Shown here: in pieces, positions 18,851 through 27,710 of the stretch
Position numbering within the stretch: position 1 is the first letter of the stretch
Layout of the letters: each line of letters starts with the position of its first letter
Assembly (NCBI RefSeq): GCF_014274685.1
Contig: NZ_CP060393.1
Location: 3,779,501-3,843,500 of the forward strand
DNA: 64,000 nucleotides
DNA from: Edaphobacter sp. 4G125
Lineage (GTDB): Bacteria; Acidobacteriota; Terriglobia; Terriglobales; Acidobacteriaceae
Direction of reading: 5' to 3'
The notes under the pieces: generated by a model
Databases searched by the model: none
Seen by the model: only the letters and a program-made list of their open reading frames with translations
What the model was told of the DNA's origin: nothing
Translations under genes and position numbers: made by a program

Positions 18851-19125
18851 TGAACAATTTCCGCTATCTGGGTGACGACCGCCGCGCCGAGCTCGAAAAA
18901 TATGAGTTCATGATGGGCGAAGCGCGAGGACGGCTTGCTGCCACAATGGATTGCCTGACCGATGCATTGATCCTCGTTGGCCAGCATGGTGTTTACTGCA
19001 CGAGCAACCGGAACCCTACGGTTCCTGCACTCGATCTGCAGGCGGTAATGATTAATTTGAACGGGGCAAAAGAACTAATATCGGCCGTGATGGAGAAGCT
19101 CCGTAAAGAAAAAGAAGCTTCATAG
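18850..19125 (+). CDS. Small helical protein, last gene of the gcv operon
   Basis: 91 residues, unknown family. GTG at 18850 overlaps the gcvPB stop (TAGTG), with AAGGAG exactly 5 nt ahead; an in-frame GTG at 18844 is too close to that site. The sequence is helical (DDRRAELEKYEFMMGEARGR, CLTDALILVGQHG, AKELISAVMEKLRKEKEAS) with two Cys. Translation is probably coupled to gcvPB. No function can be assigned. Confidence 0.65.
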   Translation: MNNFRYLGDDRRAELEKYEFMMGEARGRLAATMDCLTDALILVGQHGVYCTSNRNPTVPALDLQAVMINLNGAKELISAVMEKLRKEKEAS

Positions 19126-19157
19126 GTCATACTGCAACTTGAATCGCAATCACTGCG

Positions 19158-20114
19158 ATGAACGCTATGCTCGCAACACGTATTGGTGCTACCGTTACAA
19201 GCCGACCCTATCTTGCTTTAGGGCTAACGTTCCTTCTTTTGGGAATAGGATTTGGGTTTCCTGTCCGTCTGGCTCCTGCTCCTCCCAAACATATATGGGA
19301 AGACTCCATATCGAACGAGGCGATAAATTTATATGCGTTAACAGCGTTCGCAGGCTGGTCTCACTTTATCTATGCATGGCGAGGGCAGATCGTTGCCAGC
19401 AGAAAATTTTCATCGATCCACAGGGGTACTTATTGGCTCACAGTCGTCGTGTTGATCGCTGCTTTCGTGGGGTTGCGAACATGGTTGGGCATTGCAGTCT
19501 TTAGCCTGCTGGCATGGGTATACAACATTGCTCACTTTGTAAAAGCCGAAGTCTTCTTCTCAGGGACAATACGAACGAAAGCAGCCTTCTATTCACCTGT
19601 TGTAGCATTTGGCTGGTTTACGCTCTGTCTGTTTCAGGTTGGACCACTGCACAGCATTCACCTCGTTTTCGCCGGATCATTAGCCATTGCGGCTCTAATT
19701 CTTTCAATGGGAGGCTGGAGACTACTGGCATCCAATGAAGTCCGGCTCCCGTTGCTTACCTTATTTCTACTGGGCGAAACAATGGTGTGGGCCAGCTATA
19801 GCCCTTATATGTCCGACTCGTTCCGAGTGGGTGTTTACATCTTTCACATTGCAGCAGCAAGTTTTTATCACTACCTAACCGCATACTTCTATGCTGAATC
19901 GGCAAATGCTAAAAACGCTGACTTTATGCTGAGTCCAGCCTCTATCATTCTGACAAACCTCTTTATCATCCTCATTGGCTTGTCGGTAGCGTGGCTTCCT
20001 GACGTTCGATGGCTGCGTCCAGTGTTTGGCTTGGAGTGGTTTACTTTATGGGTTGCGCTCCATCTAGCAGCCAGTGATCTACTGCCTTGGTGGAAGAGGC
20101 GCCTCACCATATAA
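19158..20114 (+). CDS. Multi-pass integral membrane protein, unknown function
   Basis: 318 residues with about eight or nine hydrophobic helices (for example LALGLTFLLLGIGFGFPV, GTYWLTVVVLIAAFVGL, FLLLGETMVWASY, IILTNLFIILIGLSVAWL). Histidines and acids sit in or near helices: GWSHFIYAW, YNIAHFVKAEVFF, FHIAAASFYHYLTAYFYAES, VALHLAASDLLPWW. This spacing recalls membrane di-metal or haem enzymes, but no family was recognised. Base composition is more A+T-rich than the gcv operon before it. ATG 19158 and 19167 are both possible starts; neither has a clear ribosome site. Confidence 0.6.
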   Translation: MNAMLATRIGATVTSRPYLALGLTFLLLGIGFGFPVRLAPAPPKHIWEDSISNEAINLYALTAFAGWSHFIYAWRGQIVASRKFSSIHRGTYWLTVVVLIAAFVGLRTWLGIAVFSLLAWVYNIAHFVKAEVFFSGTIRTKAAFYSPVVAFGWFTLCLFQVGPLHSIHLVFAGSLAIAALILSMGGWRLLASNEVRLPLLTLFLLGETMVWASYSPYMSDSFRVGVYIFHIAAASFYHYLTAYFYAESANAKNADFMLSPASIILTNLFIILIGLSVAWLPDVRWLRPVFGLEWFTLWVALHLAASDLLPWWKRRLTI

Positions 20115-20124
20115 GGCGCCTTCC
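20092..20124 (+). terminator. Hairpin at the end of the membrane-protein gene
   Basis: GGAAG-A-GGCGCC / GGCGCC-TTCC arms around an 11-nt loop that includes the stop codon. It lies between convergent genes; no strong T tract, so activity is uncertain. Confidence 0.35.
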
Positions 20125-20133
20125 TGCATAAGC

Positions 20134-20661
20134 TCACTCCGCAGTGATCTTCACCGATTGATCGGCGTTCTCCCATTTGACATGCAGCTCAGTCGAATTG
20201 CCTTTTGTGTTCTCGAATGAGATCGACATCCTCTCCTGAGGCGAAGCCAATGATCCGGACTTCATGGGAATGCGAGCGAGATCTTTGGACTGATCGTAGC
20301 TGAGTCCCCATTCGCCAGTCTGCTTATTGATGATGAGCATCCACTGACCGGAGCTGGGCAGCGTAAACAGCGTATATGAACCTGCGGGAACCTGGGTATC
20401 TCCAATCTTCAGGTTCGTTGCAGTGACAAAACTGGTGGCTTCATTGGCTCCGGTACGCCACACCTTGTCGTAAGGAACGAGCGCGCCGACGATCTTGCGT
20501 CCGCGCATGGAGGGAGCGCCATACTTTACCGTGATCGCTTTCCCATTGAGCGAAACGGTAGCCGTCTCTGGAGGGCTGGGGATGGATTTAGGAGCCTGGG
20601 CAAGCGTGGAACCTGCAAGCAGGATCGTACAAGCGAACGAAGCTAAGCTGCGAAGAAGCAT
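20134..20661 (-). CDS. Secreted DUF2911 protein
   Basis: 175 residues with a signal peptide (LLRSLASFACTILLAGSTLAQ, cleaved near residue 22). The DUF2911 landmarks follow: TVSLNGKAITVKYGAPSMRG, then IVGALVPYDKVWRTGANEAT, the GSYTLFTLPSSGQWMLIIN segment and a C-terminal beta strand with LHVKWENADQSVKI. The family is common in Acidobacteria and Bacteroidetes and has no known role. Start ATG 20661 is chosen because the longer open frame only reads the complement of the adjacent tRNA-Arg, a classic artefact. Confidence 0.85.
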   Translation of the reverse strand: MLLRSLASFACTILLAGSTLAQAPKSIPSPPETATVSLNGKAITVKYGAPSMRGRKIVGALVPYDKVWRTGANEATSFVTATNLKIGDTQVPAGSYTLFTLPSSGQWMLIINKQTGEWGLSYDQSKDLARIPMKSGSLASPQERMSISFENTKGNSTELHVKWENADQSVKITAE

Positions 20662-20775
20662 CGGTCTGTCTCTCTTTCCTTTTCGGACTTGAATTTTGTA
20701 GCTACAACGCTTTGATGCTCGCCCGTAGCGTGAAGACCTGTCAATCCGGGGTGACCGTGCTAACCTAGAGAGGAT

Positions 20776-20852
20776 GCGCCCGTAGCTCAGCTGGATAGAG
20801 CGGCAGCCTCCGAAGCTGTAGGTCAGAAGTTCGAATCTTCTCGGGCGCACCA
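20776..20852 (+). tRNA. tRNA-Arg (CCG)
   Basis: 77-nt cloverleaf. The acceptor arm GCGCCCG pairs with CGGGCGC, the D-arm is GCTCAGCTGGATAGAGC, the anticodon loop CTCCGAA gives anticodon CCG for codon CGG, the T-arm is AGAAG-TTCGAAT-CTTCT, and CCA is encoded. All stems pair. Confidence 0.96.
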
Positions 20853-21052
20853 TTTTCCCCCTCAACATACGCATAAAGAGATTTCCAGGTTTTCAGGAAT
20901 ACTCATGGGGCGGTCCCTACTTGATCGACCAGAAATTCTTCGGCTTTCAGAATGAACGTGCAAGAAGGACTTCCCACACATTCATACGAAACCAACGCAT
21001 AAAATAATAAGAAGCAATCTCCGCCTGAAGGCACGACCTATTTGGAGCTGAC

Positions 21053-21910
21053 TTGGCACTGTTGGTCAATCATGAACTCATCGACGATGAAGCCTTTCTA
21101 GAGGAGTTCCGTCGCCTTGGAGGGCTTCATATTCATCCGGAAGCTTCCGGGGCCCGGCAAGAAGCATTATTGCTGAGTCGTCTTGCAGAAGAAAAAGTTA
21201 TAGGCCGAGTTTTGCTGCGGCAGATGGCCGTTGCATCCGGCATCACCATAACTAAAGCCGAAATAGACGAGCAGCGCAAACATCAGTGGGGAACCTCAAG
21301 CGCATCAGTTTGTAGTACAGGGGTAAAGCAGGAGATCGAAGAAAATCTCCTGATCGAGAAATATTGCCACTGGATTACGAGGCATGAGCTTCGTCCTTCC
21401 CGTACTGAGCTCCATACGCATTACATGAATCATCGCGAACAGTTTCTTGTACCTGAGCAGGCGCAGGTCATGCAGGTGATTCGTAATATTCGTTTTGAAG
21501 AAGATGAAGCCATTGCCAAAGCAGAGATCGAACAAGCGGAAAAAGAACTTCAACAAGGTATTCCTTTTGCCAAGGTTGCAGAACGCTATTCCGATTGCGG
21601 GGGCAAAATCATGCTCGGGTGGATAAGACGGGGTGAGATGATCCCAGAATTCGAAGAGATTGTCTTCTCCACTTCTCCCGGCCAAAGAAGCGGAATCTTT
21701 CGCACGCTCTTTGGATATCACATCGTCAGCGTAATGCACCGAAAACCAGCTGGATATCAGGCTTTCGAAGAAGTTCGTCCTATGTTAGCGCAACACATTC
21801 TGCAGGAAAGAAAGAACCGCAGAGTTGGTCAGATCGTGAGTGAGGCAATGCGACGCGCTGAAATTGTCCCCGTTCCCTCTACCTCGGAAGAAAGGGCCTC
21901 GCTTCCATGA
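21053..21910 (+). CDS. Parvulin-type peptidyl-prolyl isomerase (PpiC/SurA-like)
   Basis: 285 residues. An N-terminal SurA-like helical region (ALLLSRLAEEKVIGRVLLRQ, TITKAEIDEQRKHQW) is followed by a rotamase domain at about 135-240: VPEQAQVMQVIRNIRFEED, FAKVAERYSDCGGKIMLGWI, RRGEMIPEFEEIVFS, FGYHIVSVMHRKPAG. No signal peptide, so it is cytoplasmic in this form. TTG 21053 has GGAG 5 nt ahead. Its stop overlaps the start of the formylglycine-generating enzyme (ATGA), so the two are translationally coupled; a NifM-like role as a folding helper is a guess. Confidence 0.82.
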   Translation: MALLVNHELIDDEAFLEEFRRLGGLHIHPEASGARQEALLLSRLAEEKVIGRVLLRQMAVASGITITKAEIDEQRKHQWGTSSASVCSTGVKQEIEENLLIEKYCHWITRHELRPSRTELHTHYMNHREQFLVPEQAQVMQVIRNIRFEEDEAIAKAEIEQAEKELQQGIPFAKVAERYSDCGGKIMLGWIRRGEMIPEFEEIVFSTSPGQRSGIFRTLFGYHIVSVMHRKPAGYQAFEEVRPMLAQHILQERKNRRVGQIVSEAMRRAEIVPVPSTSEERASLP

Positions 21911-22866
21911 ACGCCACCACTCCATCACCTTGCTGTGTACCGAGCAAAGCCCGTGCAGAACAATTAACTCTCTCGAAAGAGCGCTCCAACTCACGTCAGA
22001 GAGTAGCCTCTGGAAGTACAGAGGGCATGGTTTCATTGGATGGTGGTAAATTTCGCATGGGAACAGATTATCCTCATGGCTTCCCTGCTGATGGTGAAGG
22101 GCCGGTGCGAGAAGTAAGAATCGACCCGTTCTATATCGATATTTTTCCTGTGACCAACGCGGAATTTGCTCGGTTTATCGAGACCACTGGTTATCACACA
22201 GAGGCCGAGCATTTCGGATGGTCCTTTGTATTTACGGGAGATCTTCCAGAAGAATTTCGAGAAGTTAATCCAGTGGCAGGTTTGGAATGGTGGCGACGTA
22301 TTGATGGCGCAGATTGGGCTCATCCTGAAGGCACACAAAGCAGCATCAAAGGACGTGATGACTATCCAGTTGTGCAGGTGTCATGGAATGATGCTGCAGC
22401 CTATGCCACCTGGTCAGGAAAGCGCCTACCCACAGAAGCGGAATGGGAATATGCAGCGCGCGGCGGTCTGGATCAGAAGCTCTATCCATGGGGAGATGAA
22501 CTTACCCCGGAAGGCAGGCATCTTTGCAACATTTGGCAAGGAATTTTTCCCACTGAAAATACTGCAGAAGACGGCTATGCAAGCGTCTCCCCAGTTCGAG
22601 CCTTCCCACCAAATGGTTTCGGCTTGTATTCGATAACCGGAAATACTTGGGAGTGGTGTGCCGACTGGTTCCATCCTACCTACCATGTTGATGCAACGCC
22701 CTTGAATCCGGTTGGACCGCCTGATGGTACAGCACGTGTCTTAAAAGGTGGGTCGTATCTATGCCATAAATCGTACTGCAATCGTTATCGTGTAGCAGCC
22801 CGCAGCTCTAACACTCCAGACAGCGCGACCACCAATATAGGCTTTCGGTGTGTCCGCGATTTATAG
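21907..22866 (+). CDS. Formylglycine-generating enzyme (SUMF1/FGE type)
   Basis: Oxidises the active-site Cys of sulfatases to formylglycine. 319 residues, FGE fold from about 40: MVSLDGGKFRMGTDY, FPVTNAEFARFIETTGY, PVVQVSWNDAAAYATWSGKR, LPTEAEWEYAARGGLDQ, GNTWEWCADWF. Both copper/active cysteines are kept in GGSYLCHKSYCNRYR (C286 and C291), followed by ARSSNTPDSATTNIGFRC. This marks a true aerobic FGE rather than an EgtB/PvdO relative. The N-terminus has PCCVPSK (C9, C10), close to a sulfatase CxPxR motif. No sulfatase lies in the window. ATG overlaps the upstream stop by 4 nt. Confidence 0.9.
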   Translation: MNATTPSPCCVPSKARAEQLTLSKERSNSRQRVASGSTEGMVSLDGGKFRMGTDYPHGFPADGEGPVREVRIDPFYIDIFPVTNAEFARFIETTGYHTEAEHFGWSFVFTGDLPEEFREVNPVAGLEWWRRIDGADWAHPEGTQSSIKGRDDYPVVQVSWNDAAAYATWSGKRLPTEAEWEYAARGGLDQKLYPWGDELTPEGRHLCNIWQGIFPTENTAEDGYASVSPVRAFPPNGFGLYSITGNTWEWCADWFHPTYHVDATPLNPVGPPDGTARVLKGGSYLCHKSYCNRYRVAARSSNTPDSATTNIGFRCVRDL

Positions 22867-22905
22867 CGAAATGAGTTATGATTCGTACACAAATGGCTCA
22901 AAGAG

Positions 22906-23469
22906 TTATTTTTTATCGTCTATTTTATTGAGTGCGAGGTTTAATTCGAGCACGTTGACACGCGGTTCGCCGAGCAGACCAAATTGGCGTTGCTTTACAT
23001 GATCCAGTACCAATTTGCGGAGATCGCCTTCGGGGATGTTTCTCTCCCGAGAGATTCTTTCCACCTGGTAAAGAGCAGCTGCAGGAGTAATATCGGGATC
23101 AAGCCCAGAGCCTGAAGCTGTCACGAGATCAATAGGAACGGGCGTTCCCTGCCCCTCAGTTTTTACACTCGCATTTATTCGATCGATAAGCGCTTTACTG
23201 GTCGGCGCAAGGTTAGAGCCGGAAGAGGAGGATGCATCGTATCCAGTGCCTGCAGCGGATGGGCGGCTATGGAAAAGCCCAGGCCCGGTAAATGGTTGGC
23301 CAATCAAGCGCGAGCCGATTACGTCCTCGCCTCTCACTATAAGTTGGCCATTCGCATTATTTCGGAACAGCAAATGTGATATCCCAGCGACGAATAGCGG
23401 ATAGAACACGCCTAGCCCAATAGCAGTAACGATGGTATATAGAAAAGCCGTAACCAAATGTCTCTTCAT
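22906..23469 (-). CDS. kdpC: Potassium-transporting ATPase subunit C
   Basis: Small accessory subunit of the KdpFABC high-affinity K+ pump. 187 residues: one N-terminal membrane helix (FLYTIVTAIGLGVFYPLFV), then the periplasmic domain with VIGSRLIGQPFTGPGLFHSR, PSAAGTGYDASSSSGSNLAP, and ALYQVERISRERNIP with the conserved C-terminal LGEPRVNVLELNLALN. Start at ATG 23469 (AGGAAA about 6 nt ahead); the frame is open 11 codons further but without a ribosome site. Last gene of the operon, 10 nt after kdpB. Confidence 0.95.
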   Translation of the reverse strand: MKRHLVTAFLYTIVTAIGLGVFYPLFVAGISHLLFRNNANGQLIVRGEDVIGSRLIGQPFTGPGLFHSRPSAAGTGYDASSSSGSNLAPTSKALIDRINASVKTEGQGTPVPIDLVTASGSGLDPDITPAAALYQVERISRERNIPEGDLRKLVLDHVKQRQFGLLGEPRVNVLELNLALNKIDDKK

Positions 23470-23479
23470 ATAATTTTCC

Positions 23480-25519
23480 TCATGCAAGATGCAGTGCAGC
23501 AATCACGACATCAATCGCTTTTATCCCGATAAAAGGCACGATAACTCCGCCTAACCCATAGACCAGTAGATTACGACGCAGCATTGCGGCAGCCGACATG
23601 GGCTTATATCGAACGCCGCGCAATGCCAATGGAATAAGTCCAACAATGATAAGCGCGTTGAAGACCACCGCCGAAAGCACGGCAGATTCAGCGTTATGCA
23701 GGTGCATAATATTTAACGCATTGAGAACAGGAAACACTCCAGCAAACATCGCGGGGATAATTGCAAAATATTTCGCAATATCGTTTGCTATAGAGAAGGT
23801 TGTAAGAGCTCCGCGCGTCATAAGAAGCTGTTTGCCGATGGCAACCACTTCAATCAGCTTGGTCGGATTTGAATCCAGATCTACCATGTTGCCGGCCTCT
23901 TTCGCTGCCTGCGTGCCAGAGTTCATGGCGACTCCTACGTCCGCTTGTGCCAGTGCCGGAGCATCGTTTGTACCATCTCCTGTCATTGCGACAAGCTTTC
24001 CTTCTGCTTGCTCACGCTTGATCAGGTCCATCTTGTCTTTTGGCTTTGCTTCAGCAAGAAAATCATCTACTCCGGCCTCACGGGCGATCGCCGCGGCAGT
24101 CAATGGATTATCTCCGGTAATCATGACCGTGCGTATCCCCATAGCGCGAAGCTGATCAAAACGCTCTCGCATCCCACCTTTCACAATATCTTTCAAATGG
24201 ATCACCCCGAGAGGACGTCCATTCTCCGCCACCACAAGGGGGGTTCCACCGCTCTTAGCAATCGCCTCAACAGAGGAATAGACTTCAACCGGCATCTTAG
24301 AAGCATGTTGCGCCAGGTAGGACGCAATAGCATCAACCGCGCCTTTACGGATACTACGACCATCCACTTCAATGCCACTCATGCGTGTATTCGCAGAGAA
24401 CGGGATGAACTCTGCGTTCAATTGACCAAGCTCACGCCCGCGCAAACCATACTTCTCTTTTGCCAACACAACAATGGATCGCCCTTCCGGCGTCTCATCC
24501 GCAAGCGAAGAGAGTTGCGCGGCATCTGCAAGAGCTTGTGCCTCTACTCCAGGGGCGGGAATAAACTCAGTCGCCTGCCGATTGCCAATCGTGATCGTAC
24601 CTGTTTTATCTAGCAGCAGAGTATTCACATCCCCTGCTGCCTCGACAGCGCGGCCGGAAGTCGCGAGCACATTATGCTGCACCAAACGATCCATACCTGC
24701 AATACCAATGGCTGAAAGTAGTCCACCAATGGTTGTTGGAATCAGACAGACGAGAAGTGATATCAAAACAAACGTTGTCTGAGGGGCGCTGGAATATATC
24801 GCTAACGGTTGCAATGTAACTACCGCAAGCAAAAAGATGATTGTTAATCCGGCCAACAGAATGTTTAGCGCAATCTCGTTTGGCGTCTTCTGTCGCTCAG
24901 CACCTTCAACCAGAGCGATCATGCGGTCTAAAAAAGTTTCGCCGGGATTAGAAGTAATTCGGACGGTGATAATGTCTGACAGTACTCTAGTACCGCCTGT
25001 GACTGCTGAACGATCCCCACCAGCTTCACGAATAACCGGAGCAGATTCTCCGGTAATCGCAGATTCGTCCACAGAAGCGATCCCTTCGATCACTTCTCCA
25101 TCTCCAGGGATCATTTGTCCGGCGGCAACTCGCACCACATCATTGATCCGAAGCTGCGAACTCGGAACCTCCTCGAGGTCTCCTTTCACAACGCGAAACG
25201 CTGTCGTCTCAGACTTGGCGCGCCGCAAAGCGTCCGCTTGGGCTTTACCTCTGCCTTCGGCCATGGCTTCAGCAAAATTGGCAAACAATACTGTAAACCA
25301 GAGCCAAAGTGTAATCTGCAGATTGAATCCTGAGCCACTATGATTAGTCGAAGTTCTTGTGAAAAGTAGAATCGTCGTCAAGACGCTACCAATTTCAACA
25401 ACAAACATGACCGGATTGCGCATCATCAGACATGGGTTAAGTTTTACAAAAGCTTCGACTAACGCACGACTAACAATTTTTCGATCAAACAAAGAGCGAC
25501 GCCGAGTATGAGTAGACAT
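23480..25519 (-). CDS. kdpB: Potassium-transporting ATPase ATP-binding subunit B
   Basis: P-type ATPase subunit that is phosphorylated and drives KdpA. 679 residues, standard length. Motifs in order: GESAP loop at about 157 (TGES), [16 protein letters not shown] with the phosphorylated Asp304, the nucleotide-domain [27 protein letters not shown], and [20 protein letters not shown]. Membrane helices lie at about 35-85, 218-275 and 580-675. Complete and apparently functional. Codon and base use match kdpA and kdpC. Confidence 0.97.
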   Translation of the reverse strand: MSTHTRRRSLFDRKIVSRALVEAFVKLNPCLMMRNPVMFVVEIGSVLTTILLFTRTSTNHSGSGFNLQITLWLWFTVLFANFAEAMAEGRGKAQADALRRAKSETTAFRVVKGDLEEVPSSQLRINDVVRVAAGQMIPGDGEVIEGIASVDESAITGESAPVIREAGGDRSAVTGGTRVLSDIITVRITSNPGETFLDRMIALVEGAERQKTPNEIALNILLAGLTIIFLLAVVTLQPLAIYSSAPQTTFVLISLLVCLIPTTIGGLLSAIGIAGMDRLVQHNVLATSGRAVEAAGDVNTLLLDKTGTITIGNRQATEFIPAPGVEAQALADAAQLSSLADETPEGRSIVVLAKEKYGLRGRELGQLNAEFIPFSANTRMSGIEVDGRSIRKGAVDAIASYLAQHASKMPVEVYSSVEAIAKSGGTPLVVAENGRPLGVIHLKDIVKGGMRERFDQLRAMGIRTVMITGDNPLTAAAIAREAGVDDFLAEAKPKDKMDLIKREQAEGKLVAMTGDGTNDAPALAQADVGVAMNSGTQAAKEAGNMVDLDSNPTKLIEVVAIGKQLLMTRGALTTFSIANDIAKYFAIIPAMFAGVFPVLNALNIMHLHNAESAVLSAVVFNALIIVGLIPLALRGVRYKPMSAAAMLRRNLLVYGLGGVIVPFIGIKAIDVVIAALHLA

Positions 25520-25536
25520 GATTTTTCTGGATTACC

Positions 25537-27300
25537 TCAAAAGGCTTGTCGTGCCTGCAACAGCAGATGCTCAAGAATGGGACCGAGGGAGAGCGCCGGG
25601 AAGAAGGTAAGAGCTCCCACAATCAAAATGACGCCCATCAACAATATGGTGAAGAGTGGAGTCGTAACAGGAAATGTACCCGCAGATGCGGGTACGATCT
25701 TCTTTTTAGCAAGGTTTCCGGCGATAGCGAGCATGGGAATCGCCATCATGAACCTTCCGAAAAACATCGCCGCTCCAAGCGAATAGTTGTACCAACGCGT
25801 ATTCGCGTTAAGCCCTGCAAACGCTGACCCGTTGTTTGCTGCGGTAGAGGTATATGCGTAAAGAATCTCGCTGAGACCATGGGGGCCATGATTGGTCAGG
25901 CTACTCAATCCAAGGTTTGGCATCTGTGTAGCAATTGCAGTAAAGCCAAGGATAACAAGTGGAAAAATCAATAGATACAACATGGACATCTGAACGTCAT
26001 ATGCCTCTATTTTTTTACCGAGATACTCTGGCGTTCGACCAACCATCAATCCTGCAATAAAGACAGCCATTACGACATAGACCAACATTCCATATAACCC
26101 TGCACCAACACCTCCAAAAACCACTTCACCTAACAGCATGTTGATTAGAGGAATCATCCCGCCCAAAGGCATGAAGCTGTCGTGCATGCTATTAACCGCA
26201 CCACAACTTGCATCCGTTGTAACAGTGGCGAATAGTGCCGAATTTGTTATGCCGAACCTTACCTCTTTGCTCTCCATGTTTCCGCCTGCCTGGGCAGAGG
26301 AGGCGCGCTGGTCAACCCCGTAAAGCAAAGGATTAGGTTGAGATTCGGCCCAATAACAGGCGAATACACCAACAAACCACAGCACCGTCATAGCGCCCAG
26401 CACAGCCCACGCGTGTTTTCGAGAGCGCGCCATCTCTCCTAACGTAACGACAAGGCCGGCAGGAATCAGAAAAATTGCACCCATCTCAATAAAATTTGAA
26501 AGCGGCGTAGGATTCTCAAATGGATGAGCGCTGTTCGCGTTGAAAAATCCTCCACCATTTGTACCCAACATTTTGATCGCTTCTTGCGAGGCTACAGGTC
26601 CTTGTGCAATGGTCTGCGTGGTGACCATTGTCGTCTTACCATCAGATCCGGTTGTCCTTTGCGGTTCGACGAGCTTCACCGTATCGTAAGCACGAAAATT
26701 TTGGACAACGCCCTGTGATACCAGCGCTAATGAAGTCACTATGGATAACGGCAGCAAAACCCAAAGAGTAGCGCGTGTAAGGTCTACCCAGAAGTTCCCC
26801 AGGGTCTTCGATTCGCGGCGAGTAATCCCCCGAATAAAAGCAATTGCCATCGCCATACCAACTGCACCTGACCAGAAATTGTGTGTCGCCAGCCCCAACA
26901 TCTGGGTCAGATAGCTCATCGTAGTTTCGGGGGTATAAGACTGCCAGTTTGTATTCGTCGTAAAAGAGATTGCCGTGTTTAGAGCGAGCGCCGGCTCAAC
27001 TCCTGCCAGATGCTGAGGATTAAGCGGAAGGAAGTATTGCACCCGTTCAATCACATAGGTAAACACCAGGGTTGCTGCACTGAATAAAAGCATTGCTACG
27101 GCATAATCAGTCCAGCGCATCTCCTGGTCCATTTGGATCCCTGTCATCCGGTATAACAACCGTTCACATGGAACCAGAATCGGATCAAGAAATGTCTTGC
27201 GACGTTCGAAAACACGTGTCATGTAACTGCCCAAAGGCTTCGCCAAAGACAGGATGACTACGATAAAAAGAACAATTTGCAACCAACCATTCAATGACAT
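25537..27300 (-). CDS. kdpA: Potassium-transporting ATPase potassium-binding subunit A
   Basis: K+ channel-like subunit related to the Trk/Ktr superfamily. 587 residues, about ten membrane helices. The four selectivity-filter loops are visible: SFTTNTNWQSYTPE, KMLGTNGGGFFNANSAHPFE, TTDASCGAVNSMHDSFMPLG and TAANNGSAFAGLNANTRWYN. ATG 27300 abuts the kdpF stop (27301-27303). Part of the minus-strand unit that starts with the small ORFs upstream. Confidence 0.97.
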   Translation of the reverse strand: MSLNGWLQIVLFIVVILSLAKPLGSYMTRVFERRKTFLDPILVPCERLLYRMTGIQMDQEMRWTDYAVAMLLFSAATLVFTYVIERVQYFLPLNPQHLAGVEPALALNTAISFTTNTNWQSYTPETTMSYLTQMLGLATHNFWSGAVGMAMAIAFIRGITRRESKTLGNFWVDLTRATLWVLLPLSIVTSLALVSQGVVQNFRAYDTVKLVEPQRTTGSDGKTTMVTTQTIAQGPVASQEAIKMLGTNGGGFFNANSAHPFENPTPLSNFIEMGAIFLIPAGLVVTLGEMARSRKHAWAVLGAMTVLWFVGVFACYWAESQPNPLLYGVDQRASSAQAGGNMESKEVRFGITNSALFATVTTDASCGAVNSMHDSFMPLGGMIPLINMLLGEVVFGGVGAGLYGMLVYVVMAVFIAGLMVGRTPEYLGKKIEAYDVQMSMLYLLIFPLVILGFTAIATQMPNLGLSSLTNHGPHGLSEILYAYTSTAANNGSAFAGLNANTRWYNYSLGAAMFFGRFMMAIPMLAIAGNLAKKKIVPASAGTFPVTTPLFTILLMGVILIVGALTFFPALSLGPILEHLLLQARQAF

Positions 27301-27387
27301 TTAGAACCTCTCCGGCCGCAACAACGCATACACGAGATACACCAGCGTTGCAGTGGAAAGCAGCAATAAAATTATGTTGAAGAACAT
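27301..27387 (-). CDS. kdpF: Potassium-transporting ATPase small subunit F
   Basis: 28-residue single-helix peptide, MFFNIILLLLSTATLVYL followed by VYALLRPERF. This is the KdpF pattern: one hydrophobic helix ending in an aromatic-ALL(R)PE(R)F signature. KdpF stabilises the KdpABC complex in the membrane. Its ATG overlaps the stop of the preceding small ORF (TAATG) and its stop touches kdpA, so translation is coupled. Confidence 0.9.
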   Translation of the reverse strand: MFFNIILLLLSTATLVYLVYALLRPERF

Positions 27388-27482
27388 TACCGCACTCCTT
27401 TCAAACGATCACAGCCGTGGACATAGAGCAAGGAAAGTGCGAACAGGGCGAAAAATACAACGACATCGATGAGATCAAGCAT
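27387..27482 (-). CDS. 31-residue single-helix peptide upstream of kdpF
   Basis: A very short ORF: MLDLIDVVVFFALFALSLL then YVHGCDRLKGVR. One hydrophobic helix, then a short positive tail with a GCDRL phrase. Its stop overlaps the kdpF start by one base and its own start lies inside the end of the preceding ORF, so it sits in a chain of overlapping small genes. A similar short ORF upstream of kdpF is known to me in other acidobacterial-type kdp operons, but no function has been assigned. Probably a further small membrane subunit or regulator of the pump. Confidence 0.7.
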   Translation of the reverse strand: MLDLIDVVVFFALFALSLLYVHGCDRLKGVR

Positions 27483-27678
27483 GATAGCCACCGCTCATTT
27501 TTTTCGCTTGAATTGTGAATGGAAAAACTGCGCCGCTCCCCATCGGAAGCGCATTTTCATACCGTTGCATCTTGCCCGCGAGAGACAATAAGGGGATACG
27601 AAACAAATGGCCGACCGCGATCAGACCTTGGTTCTTACGAATAGCTTGAGAAAGTAAATATAAGTTCGTAGACTTCAT
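27475..27678 (-). CDS. 67-residue hypothetical protein heading the kdp structural operon
   Basis: MKSTNLYLLSQAIRKNQGLI... with no clear membrane helix and a basic, mixed composition (PLLSLAGKMQRYENALPMGS, FTIQAKKMSGGYHA). AGGA lies 6 nt before ATG 27678, and its stop overlaps the start of the 31-residue ORF by 8 bases, which supports real, coupled translation. It could also be a translated leader that controls the downstream genes. Family not recognised. Confidence 0.5.
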   Translation of the reverse strand: MKSTNLYLLSQAIRKNQGLIAVGHLFRIPLLSLAGKMQRYENALPMGSGAVFPFTIQAKKMSGGYHA

Positions 27679-27689
27679 CGCAAATCCTA

Positions 27690-27710
27690 CCGAAGCTATT
27701 GAAACTTCGG
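27690..27710. promoter_or_regulatory. Inverted repeat in the kdp promoter region
   Basis: CCGAAG and CTTCGG separated by 9 bp, 12 nt upstream of the first small kdp ORF, in the 76-bp gap after kdpE. Placed where a KdpE operator or a short kdpE terminator would be expected. Confidence 0.35.

Noticed and set aside
20662-20874. N-terminal extension of the DUF2911 gene through tRNA-Arg
   Set aside because: The extra residues are the antisense translation of the tRNA, a common artefact; the signal peptide starts at 20661.
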